A stretch of 64,000 nucleotides of DNA. Origin: NBLH01 sp050296515 (GTDB taxonomy: Bacteria; Bacteroidota; Bacteroidia; Bacteroidales; NBLH01). The notes under the pieces were generated by a model. The model made no database searches and was not told where the DNA came from. It worked only from the letters and a program-made list of their open reading frames with translations. Location of the stretch: contig JBNKRJ010000008.1 of the NCBI GenBank assembly GCA_050296515.1, positions 1 to 64,000 on the forward strand, read 5' to 3'. The position numbers and the translations under genes were made by a program. Numbering within the stretch: the stretch's first letter is position 1; the number at the start of each line of letters is the position of its first letter. Positions 36,527 through 44,896 of the stretch are shown in pieces.

Positions 36527-38146
36527 ATGAGTAAATATGTTATAGGACTGGATTATGGAAGTGATTCAGCACGTGCATTAATTGTAAATACAGAGAATGG
36601 TCAGGAAATGGCTTCTTCGGTAAAGTATTATCCTCGCTGGATGGAGGGTAAATATTGCGAACCTGCAAAAAACCAATATCGTCAGCATCCTAAAGATTAT
36701 TTAGAGGTGATGGAGGCAACTATTACGGAAGCTTTGAGCCAGTGTGACGCTTCAGTTGCAGAAAATGTAGTGGGTATTTCTTTTGACACAACAGGGAGTA
36801 CACCGGCATTAACAGATGCTAATGGTACTCCTTTGGCTTTATTGCCAGATTTTGAAGAAAACCCAAATGCAATGTTTATCTTATGGAAAGATCATACTGC
36901 TGTAAAAGAGGCTGATGAAATAAATGAACTGGCCCGCAAATGGGAAGAAGATTACACTAAATACGAAGGCGGAATATACTCCTCAGAATGGGTTTGGGCA
37001 AAGGTATTGCATGTACTTCGCGAAGATGAAACCATAAAAAAAGCTGCAGTTTCATGGATTGAATATTGCGATTGGTTACCGGCAGTACTCACAGGCAAAA
37101 CAGGAATCAAAGAGGTTAAACGAAGCCGTTGTGCGGCAGGGCATAAAGCTTTATGGCATACTGACTGGAATGGTCTTCCACCGGAAGATTTTTTGATAAA
37201 ATTAGGACCTGAACTAAAAGGATTTCGTGAAAATTTATTTGAAGAAACCTATACCAGTGATGAGGTATTTGGAACATTAACCCGGGAATGGGCAGAAAAG
37301 CTTGGATTGTCAACAGATGTGGTAATCGGTGTAAGTGCATTTGATGCACACATGGGAGCTGTTGGTGCCGAAATTAGTGCAAATACCCTGGTCCGTATTA
37401 TGGGAACTTCAACATGTGATATTATCGTGGCCGATGAAAATGAAGTTGGTGATAAATTAATACCAGGGATTTGTGGACAGGTAGATGGCTCTGTAATCCC
37501 AGGAATGGTTGGATTGGAAGCAGGACAATCGGCTTTTGGCGATGTATACGCATGGTTTAAAAATGTCCTGGCATGGCCATTGCAATTTCTTGATAATGAA
37601 GAGCAAGCAAAAGCCATCGAAGATAAAATCATTCCGGCATTATCAGCTGAAGCTGCAAAAATTCCAATCGAAGAATCAACAATATTAGCAACTGATTGGT
37701 TGAATGGTCGACGAACACCGGATGCCAACCAAAATGTAAAAGGAACCATTACCGGATTGACATTGGGTTCAACAGCTCCTCGTATATTTCGCGCATTGGT
37801 TGAAGCAACGGCCTTTGGCTCAAAAGCCATAGCAGAGCGTTTTCTTGAAAACGGCGTAAAAGTCGATTCCGTTGTTGCTATTGGCGGGGTTGCTAAAAAG
37901 TCTGATTTTGTAATGCAAACCCTGGCAGATGTGATGGGTATGCCAATAAAAGTTGCTCAGTCTGAGCAAAGTGTAGCCTTAGGGGCGGCCATGTTTGCTG
38001 CTGTAGCTTCAGGAGTTCATAAAACAATAGAAGAAGCACAAAAAGCAATGGGATCAGGTTTCGAACAAACATATATACCCAATCCAAAGAATGTTGAAAT
38101 ATATGCTGGAATTTATAAGAAATACCTGGCACTGGGTAATATCTAA
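36527..38146 (+). CDS. araB: Ribulokinase
   Basis: Cytoplasmic FGGY-family sugar kinase phosphorylating L-ribulose with ATP. 539 aa, close to the family norm. N-terminal GLDYGSDSARALI phosphate loop; MGTSTCDIIV and GLEAGQSAFGDVYAWF; DWLNGRRTPDANQNVKG, the signature close to ribulokinases; and VAIGGVAKKSDFVMQTLAD for adenosine binding. Together with araA and araD it completes arabinose catabolism to xylulose 5-phosphate. The 103-bp gap before it shows no clear terminator, so it is probably in the same transcript. Confidence 0.97.
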   Translation: MSKYVIGLDYGSDSARALIVNTENGQEMASSVKYYPRWMEGKYCEPAKNQYRQHPKDYLEVMEATITEALSQCDASVAENVVGISFDTTGSTPALTDANGTPLALLPDFEENPNAMFILWKDHTAVKEADEINELARKWEEDYTKYEGGIYSSEWVWAKVLHVLREDETIKKAAVSWIEYCDWLPAVLTGKTGIKEVKRSRCAAGHKALWHTDWNGLPPEDFLIKLGPELKGFRENLFEETYTSDEVFGTLTREWAEKLGLSTDVVIGVSAFDAHMGAVGAEISANTLVRIMGTSTCDIIVADENEVGDKLIPGICGQVDGSVIPGMVGLEAGQSAFGDVYAWFKNVLAWPLQFLDNEEQAKAIEDKIIPALSAEAAKIPIEESTILATDWLNGRRTPDANQNVKGTITGLTLGSTAPRIFRALVEATAFGSKAIAERFLENGVKVDSVVAIGGVAKKSDFVMQTLADVMGMPIKVAQSEQSVALGAAMFAAVASGVHKTIEEAQKAMGSGFEQTYIPNPKNVEIYAGIYKKYLALGNI

Positions 38147-38206
38147 AATGTTATAATTTACATCTGGCTGGTTTTATTTCTGGCCAGAGTACTAAAACTT
38201 TTGCAT

Positions 38207-39739
38207 ATGAAGACTATTAATTTATTGACCGTTTTTGTTTTGTTGCTCACGATGGGTTTAAAAGCACAAAACAAACTAAGCCTGAAAATTGACGAAGCCC
38301 GTATCAAAATTAACAAAGAAATTTACGGACATTTCTCTGAACATCTTGGGACCTGTATCTATGAAGGTATTTATGTTGGTGAAGATTCTGATATCCCCAA
38401 TATTAATGGCTATAGAACTGATGTTGTTGAGGCTTTTAAAGAATTAAAAGTCCCTGTATTGCGTTGGCCGGGTGGATGCTTTGCTGATACTTATCACTGG
38501 AAAGATGGGATTGGACCCAAAAAGGATCGTCCGTCAATAGTGAATGTGCACTGGGGCGGAGTTACTGAAGACAATAGTTTTGGCACTCATGAATTTTTAA
38601 ATTTCTGTGAATTAATTGGAGCAGAACCTTATTTGAGTATTAATGTTGGGTCGGGTACTGTGCAGGAAGCAGCAGAATGGGTAGAGTATGTAACTTCGTC
38701 TAATGAAAGTCCAATGACAGAGCTACGCAAAAAAAACGGGCGCGAAAAACCATGGGATGTAAAATTCTGGGGTATTGGCAACGAAAACTGGGGTTGTGGG
38801 GGAGAAATGGCCCCCGATTATTATGCAAATATCTATAGAAACTACTCATGTTTTGTCCGTGGAAATGGGCTCCAGAAAATAATATGCGGGCCATCGGGTG
38901 GTGATACTAACTGGACCGAAAAAATACTTGCCGGCCTACAAGATAAAATGCACCTAACCCAGGGTGTTTCGATGCATTATTATACATTGCCATCAGGCAA
39001 TTGGGGGAACAAAGGTTCATCAACCGACTTTGGTGAAGAAATGTGGTTTAAGACCATTAAAAACACCATGGTTATTGAGAATTATATCGCCGACCACTTA
39101 AAGATAATGGATAAATACGATCCCGAAGGAAAAGTTAAACTAGTGGTTGACGAATGGGGGACGTGGTACGATAAATTACCTGGTACTAAAGATGGTTTTT
39201 TACAGCAACAAAATACGGTACGCGATGCACTTGTGGCAGGGATAAACCTGAATATTTTTAATAACCATGCCGACAGGATTAGTATGGCAAATATTGCCCA
39301 GATAGTTAATGTGTTACAGTCTGTTATCCTGACAAAAGGCACTGAAATGGTAAAAACACCTACTTATTACATCTTTAAAATGTACAATGTCCATCAGGAT
39401 GCAACCATGATTCCGGTTGACCTTGAATGTGAAAACTATGAATACAAAGGAGAAAAAGTCCCAGCCATAACAGCTTCTGCTTCAATTAAAAACAACGTTG
39501 TTAGTATTACTTTATCAAATGCGAACCCCAATAAGGCCATTACCATTGATTGCGATTTAAGAAAAAACTTTAAGTTGGTTAGTGGCCAAATTATTTCGGG
39601 TAAAGATATTACAGACTACAATGATTTTGGGAAAAAGGAAAAAGTCAATATTGAAGATTTTGAAGTTAAAAAAATAAGGAATGGAAAATTAACAATTGAA
39701 ATACCGGCACATTCGGTTGTGCTTGTTCAATTAAAATAA
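38207..39739 (+). CDS. GH51 alpha-L-arabinofuranosidase
   Basis: Exported family GH51 retaining enzyme removing alpha-L-arabinofuranose from arabinan, arabinoxylan or arabinogalactan. Start at ATG 38207 (a TTG two codons upstream is unlikely); signal peptide ends GLKAQ. TIM barrel with RWPGGCFADTYHWKDGIGP, acid/base Glu193 in WGIGNENWGCGG and nucleophile Glu316 in VVDEWGTWY, then a C-terminal beta-sandwich (about 390-510). Normal length. Follows araB by 60 bp, linking polymer cleavage to sugar catabolism. Confidence 0.97.
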   Translation: MKTINLLTVFVLLLTMGLKAQNKLSLKIDEARIKINKEIYGHFSEHLGTCIYEGIYVGEDSDIPNINGYRTDVVEAFKELKVPVLRWPGGCFADTYHWKDGIGPKKDRPSIVNVHWGGVTEDNSFGTHEFLNFCELIGAEPYLSINVGSGTVQEAAEWVEYVTSSNESPMTELRKKNGREKPWDVKFWGIGNENWGCGGEMAPDYYANIYRNYSCFVRGNGLQKIICGPSGGDTNWTEKILAGLQDKMHLTQGVSMHYYTLPSGNWGNKGSSTDFGEEMWFKTIKNTMVIENYIADHLKIMDKYDPEGKVKLVVDEWGTWYDKLPGTKDGFLQQQNTVRDALVAGINLNIFNNHADRISMANIAQIVNVLQSVILTKGTEMVKTPTYYIFKMYNVHQDATMIPVDLECENYEYKGEKVPAITASASIKNNVVSITLSNANPNKAITIDCDLRKNFKLVSGQIISGKDITDYNDFGKKEKVNIEDFEVKKIRNGKLTIEIPAHSVVLVQLK

Positions 39740-39746
39740 ATGGACC

Positions 39747-39840
39747 ATGAAACATCCATGATAATTAATTATCGCGTACGGGCATGACTATAATAAAGAA
39801 TTTGAAAAAGTATAAGTGCTTTAATTTGTGGATGTTCCAT
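39747..39840 (+). promoter_or_regulatory. Candidate structured RNA element, copy 2
   Basis: Same terminal pairing (ATGAAACATCCA with TGGATGTTCCAT) and the ACGnGCATGAnTAT block as the copy at 31883, with the covarying hairpin GATAAT-TA-ATTATC at 39760-39773. It ends 31 bp before the start of the epimerase gene, so it would lie in the 5' leader or just after the GH51 stop (8 bp upstream). Confidence 0.5.
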
Positions 39841-39871
39841 TTGGCAGATAAAAACAATTAAAAATAGACAA

Positions 39872-41032
39872 ATGAATAAACTTATAAAAAAATCATTGGG
39901 AATTATGGTTTTATCTGCTATGCTATTTAGCTGTGGCAACCCTCAAACAACTTCATCAGTCTTTACAGAAGTTGCAGATAGCATAAAAACTGAAGATTTT
40001 TCAAAGACAATTGACAACAAACAAGTAAAACTATATACGCTTGTGGGAACAAATGGAATTGGAATTAAAGTGACTAACTTTGGGGCAAGAGTTGTAGCAC
40101 TTTGTGTTCCGGATGCAGAAGGGAAACCTGTTGATGTAGTTTTAGGTTATAATACCTTGGATGAATATATAAATAACCCTGAGAGTTATTTGGGTGCAGC
40201 CATTGGTCGTTACGGGAACCGTATCGGAGGAGCCAAATTTTCTCTGGATAGTACTGAATATCAACTATCTGTGAATAACGGGGCGAACCATTTACACGGA
40301 GGGGCGAAAGGCTTTTTTGATGTAGTTTGGGATGCCGAACAGGTAAGCGATTCAAAAATCATTTTTAAATACCTTTCTCCTGATGGCGATCAGGGCTACC
40401 CTGGAAACCTGAATGTTACAATGACCTATGAATTAACTGCAGATAATGCATTAAAAATAGAATATGAAGCAACAACTGACAAGCCTACAGTTTGTAATTT
40501 AACACATCATTCTTATTTTAACCTATCAGGAGAAGGTGCTGAAACAATTAATGATCATGTATTGATGATTAAGGCCAATAGTTTTACCCCGGTTGATAGT
40601 ACCTTAATTCCAACAGGAGAGATTGATGAGGTTGCTAATACACCCTTTGATTTTAATCAGCCAACAGAAATTGGAAAAAAAGTGAATGAAGAAAATGTTC
40701 AGTTGAAATTTGGAGGTGGTTATGATCATAATTGGGTGCTTAATAAAGAAAAAGAAGGAGAAGAATTAATTTGTTCTGTTTATTCGCCAATTACAAAAAT
40801 AAATATGGATATATTGACTGATCAGCCTGGAATACAGTTTTATGGAGGCAATTTTATTGATGGAACATTAACTGGGAAATCTGGCAAAAAATATAAGTAT
40901 CGTAGTGCTTTCTGTTTGGAGACCCAGCATTTTCCTGATTCTCCAAATAAACCTGGTTTTCCTTCAGTGAGATTAAATCCGGGCGAAACATACACACATA
41001 CTTGTAGTTATAAGTTTTCAATCAAGAATTAA
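39872..41032 (+). CDS. galM: Aldose 1-epimerase (mutarotase), lipoprotein
   Basis: Interconverts alpha and beta anomers of galactose, arabinose or related sugars; here probably periplasmic, because the N terminus is a lipoprotein signal with Cys21 in MLFSCGN. GalM-family motifs: GIGIKVTNFGARV, YLGAAIGRYGNRI, LHGGAKGFFDVVW, TVCNLTHHSYFNL, DHNWVL, and FCLETQHFPDSPN, which carries the catalytic-type Glu. 386 aa is normal for a GalM with a leader. A strong terminator follows. Confidence 0.95.
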   Translation: MNKLIKKSLGIMVLSAMLFSCGNPQTTSSVFTEVADSIKTEDFSKTIDNKQVKLYTLVGTNGIGIKVTNFGARVVALCVPDAEGKPVDVVLGYNTLDEYINNPESYLGAAIGRYGNRIGGAKFSLDSTEYQLSVNNGANHLHGGAKGFFDVVWDAEQVSDSKIIFKYLSPDGDQGYPGNLNVTMTYELTADNALKIEYEATTDKPTVCNLTHHSYFNLSGEGAETINDHVLMIKANSFTPVDSTLIPTGEIDEVANTPFDFNQPTEIGKKVNEENVQLKFGGGYDHNWVLNKEKEGEELICSVYSPITKINMDILTDQPGIQFYGGNFIDGTLTGKSGKKYKYRSAFCLETQHFPDSPNKPGFPSVRLNPGETYTHTCSYKFSIKN

Positions 41033-41047
41033 TTTCTTATAAGCATT

Positions 41048-41089
41048 AAAAAGGTCATCAATTTGGAAGGGATGACCTTTTTGTTTTAC
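41048..41089 (+). terminator. Rho-independent terminator after galM
   Basis: AAAAAGGTCATC and GATGACCTTTTT form a perfect 12-bp stem with an 11-nt loop, followed by TGTTTTA. Lies 16 bp after the galM stop and probably ends the arabinose operon transcript. Confidence 0.88.
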
Positions 41090-41126
41090 TATTAGACCTT
41101 CTAAGAAAAACTAAACATTATAACAA

Positions 41127-41495
41127 ATGAAACCCTCATTCCGCGTGCCGCTGAAGCTTTAGCGGAGGCGCAGAGGGATTAGCTTACACTGAACCCTTCG
41201 GGGTTTTTAAGGAAGTTTAACTTAACGAAGTGATCTTATGAGCAAAGCGAATAATTGTTCTGTAAAAGAATATGTTTAACCTTGCGAAGCAAGCTCATGA
41301 ACTCCATATAAAAAGTTTAGGAAAAGTGAATAAATATCAATTACTTAACTAAAATTTAAACAAGTGAAACCCTCATAGAGGGATTTATAGAGAAACTTAA
41401 CTTAACGAAGTGATCTCATGAGCAAAGCGAATAATCGCTCTACAAAAGAATATGTTTAAATATCAATTACTTAACTAAAATTTAAACAAGTGAAA
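41127..41495 (+). repeat. Dispersed repeat family 1, long plus short tandem units
   Basis: The first unit (41127-41369) has the long form with the CCGCTGAAGCTTTAGCGG extension and AACCCTTCGGGGTTTTT, a terminator-like stem with T-run. The second (41365-41495) has the short CCCTC-ATA-GAGGG stem and an internal deletion. The right end AAACAAGTGAAA supplies GTG-AAA, the first two codons of the GH127 gene. Confidence 0.9.
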
Positions 41496-43865
41496 ATTAA
41501 GCTAACCATATTAATGTTGACATCAATAATTATTAATAGCTGGTGTCAGAACAATCATAATGTTTCAGTGGAAAGTTTTGATTTGTCTAATGTTAAAATT
41601 ACAAAAGGTCCCTTTTATAAGGGGCAACAAGCCGATTTGAATTATATACTGGCACTCGATCCCGATCGCTTATTAGCACCCTTTTTAAAAGATGCAGGAT
41701 TTAAACCCATCAAAGAAAATTACGGAAACTGGGAGAATTCCGGCCTCGATGGTCATATAGGTGGCCATTATCTGTCAGCATTGTCATTAATGTATGCTAC
41801 AACCGGAAACAAAGAATTAATGGAGCGCATAAAATACATGATAAATTGGCTTAGGCGTTGCCAGGAAAAAAACGGGAATGGTTATGTTGGTGGTATTCCT
41901 GATGGGAAAGCCATGTGGAAGGAAATTTCTGAGGGTCAAATAAATGCAGGGACATTTTCACTGAATGACCGATGGGTGCCTTTGTATAATATTCATAAAT
42001 TATTTGCCGGATTAATAGATGTATATAATATAACCAAACTTGATGATGCAAAACTTATTTTGATAAAACTTACAGACTGGTTTTATGAAACTACAAAAAA
42101 CCTGAGTGATAAACAAATTCAAACAATTTTAATTAGTGAACATGGTGGGCTAAACGAAGCTTTTGTTGATGTAGCAAACATAACCGGGGAATCAAAATAC
42201 ATGGAAATGGCAAAACGATTTTCACACAAAGCTTTGCTTGATCCTTTACTTGCTCATAAAAATGAATTGACAGGTTTGCATGCAAATACACAAATACCTA
42301 AAGTAATTGGTTTTGAAAAATATGCACAGGCAAATAATGATAAAGAGTGGGCCAATGCTTCTGAATTCTTTTGGGAAACTGTTACCAATAATTGGACCAT
42401 ATCAATCGGAGGAAACAGTGTCCGGGAACATTTTCATCCTGCAAATGATTTCACTTCTATGATAGAATCGGAAGAGGGACCTGAAACCTGCAATACATAT
42501 AATATGTTGAAATTGACCCGTCTGTTGTTTTTATCCAATCCGGATGAAAAATATATCAACTATTACGAACGGGCATTGTTTAATCACATTTTATCTTCGC
42601 AGCATCCAGAAAAAGGCGGCTTTGTTTATTTTACACCAATGCGCCCCATGCACTACAGGGTTTATTCACAACCTCAAACCAGCTTTTGGTGTTGTGTGGG
42701 GTCCGGACTTGAAAATCCTGGTAAATATGGTGAGATGATTTACTGTCAAACAAACAATGATTTATACGTTAACTTATTTATCGCATCAGAGTTGGAATGG
42801 AAAAATAAGGATGTAAAAATAATACAGGAAACCGAGTTTCCTTATGAGGCATCTACAAAGTTTATTGTAAAGACAAATTCGCCAGTAAAATTCAATTTAA
42901 AACTTCGTTTGCCACAATGGATAACAGAGAATTTTGAGGTTAAAATTAATGATGAAGTAGTAGATGTACAAAGGGATGTAAATGGCTATGTAAATATTGA
43001 AAAGCTTTGGAAAAACGAGGATACGCTAAAATTTAGTTTTGAAATGAAAACTTATGCAGAATTTCTTCCAGATAGTTCTTCGTGGGTATCCTTTTTGCAT
43101 GGTCCAATTGTTTTGGGGGCAATAACTGACTCTTCAAATCTTGACGGGCTCTGGGCTGATGATAGTAGGATGGGGCATGTTGCAATGGGACCAAAATACC
43201 CACTAAATGAGGTCCCTGCCATAATTTTAGAAAATTTAGATGAAATTAATAGTGTAATAAAACCTATTGATTCTCAGAAATTTAGATTTTCTATTTCAAA
43301 TCTTGAAAACACGAATGGTAAGAATTTGATTTTACAACCTTTTTATGAAATTCATGAATCAAGGTACATTCTTTATTGGCCTGTTTATTCTCAAGTTGAA
43401 TATGAAAAGTACAAAAAAGAAATAGTCCGAAAAGAGTTGCAGAATAAAGAGTTAGAGAACAGAACAATTGATCTGGTATGGCCAGGAGAGCAACAACCGG
43501 AATCCGACCATTTTGTTAAATTTCAGGATTCAGAGACTGGTGTTTTTAGGAATAGGCACTGGAGGCATGCAGCAGGATTCTTCTCGTATCAATTTAAGAA
43601 TCCGGGTAATCAAAAATGCTTATTGAGAATAACTTATTATGGAGGGGATAAAGACAGAAAATTTAATATCCTGGTAAATAACAAGGTAGTTGCCAAAGTT
43701 GAACTTGATGGCTCGTTGGGGGACAATTTTGTAGATGTAGATTATCCGATTTCCAAAAATGTAATTGAACAAAGCAAAAGTAAGCTGGTTGAAATCAAAT
43801 TTGTTTCAATGCCAGGAAGTTTAGCTGGTGGAATATACGGTGTGAGATTAATGAAAACAGATTGA
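41490..43865 (+). CDS. GH127/GH146-type beta-L-arabinofuranosidase
   Basis: Exported enzyme removing beta-L-arabinofuranose, e.g. from arabinan ends or hydroxyproline-linked chains. The (alpha/alpha)6 catalytic domain spans about 30-550 with GLDGHIGGHYLSAL and the zinc site made of Glu332 and Cys334 (GPETCNTYNMLK) and Cys401-Cys402 (FWCCVGSG); family members use a zinc-bound Cys as nucleophile. A C-terminal beta domain (about 660-791, DUF6805-like) suggests GH146 rather than plain GH127. The GTG start lies in the end of a dispersed repeat and gives a signal peptide ending SWCQ; an ATG at 41514 is an alternative. It follows the galM terminator, so it is probably transcribed separately. Confidence 0.9.
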   Translation: MKIKLTILMLTSIIINSWCQNNHNVSVESFDLSNVKITKGPFYKGQQADLNYILALDPDRLLAPFLKDAGFKPIKENYGNWENSGLDGHIGGHYLSALSLMYATTGNKELMERIKYMINWLRRCQEKNGNGYVGGIPDGKAMWKEISEGQINAGTFSLNDRWVPLYNIHKLFAGLIDVYNITKLDDAKLILIKLTDWFYETTKNLSDKQIQTILISEHGGLNEAFVDVANITGESKYMEMAKRFSHKALLDPLLAHKNELTGLHANTQIPKVIGFEKYAQANNDKEWANASEFFWETVTNNWTISIGGNSVREHFHPANDFTSMIESEEGPETCNTYNMLKLTRLLFLSNPDEKYINYYERALFNHILSSQHPEKGGFVYFTPMRPMHYRVYSQPQTSFWCCVGSGLENPGKYGEMIYCQTNNDLYVNLFIASELEWKNKDVKIIQETEFPYEASTKFIVKTNSPVKFNLKLRLPQWITENFEVKINDEVVDVQRDVNGYVNIEKLWKNEDTLKFSFEMKTYAEFLPDSSSWVSFLHGPIVLGAITDSSNLDGLWADDSRMGHVAMGPKYPLNEVPAIILENLDEINSVIKPIDSQKFRFSISNLENTNGKNLILQPFYEIHESRYILYWPVYSQVEYEKYKKEIVRKELQNKELENRTIDLVWPGEQQPESDHFVKFQDSETGVFRNRHWRHAAGFFSYQFKNPGNQKCLLRITYYGGDKDRKFNILVNNKVVAKVELDGSLGDNFVDVDYPISKNVIEQSKSKLVEIKFVSMPGSLAGGIYGVRLMKTD

Positions 43866-44234
43866 TTTTAAAAATGAATAGTTTTTCTAAAGTTTAGCAT
43901 TTAAGTTGGTTTTGTGTAATTTACAACTTTATTCAATAAAAAATTATACCGAACCGCTATTAGTAATTGGTTTGCCTCACAAGCTTGCAAACCAAAACTT
44001 CCGGTCGATCGGCATATACAAAGCCATCTTGAAATTTCAATTTACAATATTTCAACCTGGCTTAGTATAAATTATTAAGCTATAATAAGATTCGATCTAC
44101 AAACTTGGTAAAGTCCAATGGTTTAGTATTATAATACTAAAACGCTATCAAGATAATAAAATAGGCTTTGGTGTAATGCCTGAGGATTAGCATGTTAAAA
44201 AAATTATTATCTGTTACATGATAACCATTCGGTA
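43866..44234. other. Convergent intergenic region containing repeat family 2
   Basis: No gene seen. ATACCGAACCGCTAT at 43946 resembles the left end of the repeat described at 50521, and the body of that repeat lies at 44141-44235, so the element may be split by about 180 bp of extra sequence. GGTTTGC-CTCACAAGCTT-GCAAACC (about 43968-43991) is a further hairpin that could end transcription from the + side. Confidence 0.4.
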
Positions 44235-44235
44235 T
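44141..44235. repeat. Repeat family 2, copy 1
   Basis: Matches 50526-50622 along its length: CGCTATCAAGATAATAAAA, GGCTTTGG, GGATTAGCATGTTAA and GATAACCATTCGGTAT. The right end runs into the stop codon region of the response-regulator gene. Noncoding. Confidence 0.75.
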
Positions 44236-44882
44236 TAGTCGCCAATTAGATTGTTTTCAATGGCATATTTTACTACTCCTGCTACATTTTTTACGTTAAG
44301 TTTTGAAAAAATATTTTTTCTGTGCGACTCAACTGTATGCTGACTGATACACAGCACCTCAGCAATTTCTTTGGCAGTATATTCTTCAACAATAAGTTTT
44401 AGTACTTCTATTTCTCTCCGGCTAAGTTCTGGTTGATAATCATCTTTTTTCTTGTTAAATGAATTTTCCATGTAAATCCTTTTAACATCTTCCGAAAAGT
44501 AGTTCTCTCCTTGTGCTAATAGACGGATTGCTTTTAAAAGTTCCTCTTTTTCGGCATTTTTTAAAAGGTAGCCATTAATATTTTGTTGGATCAGCTTTGA
44601 AATTATTGTCGGTTCGCTATGCATACTAAGCACAAGAATGCTGATTGCAGGCCATCTTTTTTGAATTTCTTTAACCAGCTCAAAGCCATCAACACCGGGC
44701 ATACTAATATCAGTAATCACAATATCGGCATTGCAATTATCTAAAAAGTCAATGGCTTCTTTACCGTTAGATCCTACACCAATAATATCAAAAGTTTGTT
44801 CTCCTCCTAAAAGTGATTGCAAACCTTCCAGGAACATAAAATGATCATCAACAATGAATATTTTTGTTTTTTTGTCTGTCAT
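44235..44882 (-). CDS. LuxR/NarL-family response regulator
   Basis: Cytoplasmic 215-aa response regulator. The receiver domain (1-120) has the acidic pair Asp12-Asp13 (FIVDDH) and phospho-acceptor Asp58 (VITDISMPG). The LuxR-type helix-turn-helix (about 150-213) reads LSRREIEVLKLI, TAKEIAEVLCISQHTVESH. It lies 14 bp after the kinase gene on the same strand, so the two form a NarXL-like pair. Targets are unknown; the divergent LipL32-like gene at 47361 is a candidate because of the shared upstream region. Confidence 0.95.
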   Translation of the reverse strand: MTDKKTKIFIVDDHFMFLEGLQSLLGGEQTFDIIGVGSNGKEAIDFLDNCNADIVITDISMPGVDGFELVKEIQKRWPAISILVLSMHSEPTIISKLIQQNINGYLLKNAEKEELLKAIRLLAQGENYFSEDVKRIYMENSFNKKKDDYQPELSRREIEVLKLIVEEYTAKEIAEVLCISQHTVESHRKNIFSKLNVKNVAGVVKYAIENNLIGD

Positions 44883-44896
44883 GTGCTTTTAATTTA

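Noticed and set aside
37249..37830. 193-codon minus-strand frame inside araB
   Set aside because: Antisense to conserved ribulokinase motifs; no family similarity, a shadow frame.
43866..44234. tRNA or small RNA gene in the convergent gap
   Set aside because: The hairpin GGTTTGC/GCAAACC does not extend to a cloverleaf and no T-loop or anticodon arm is visible.
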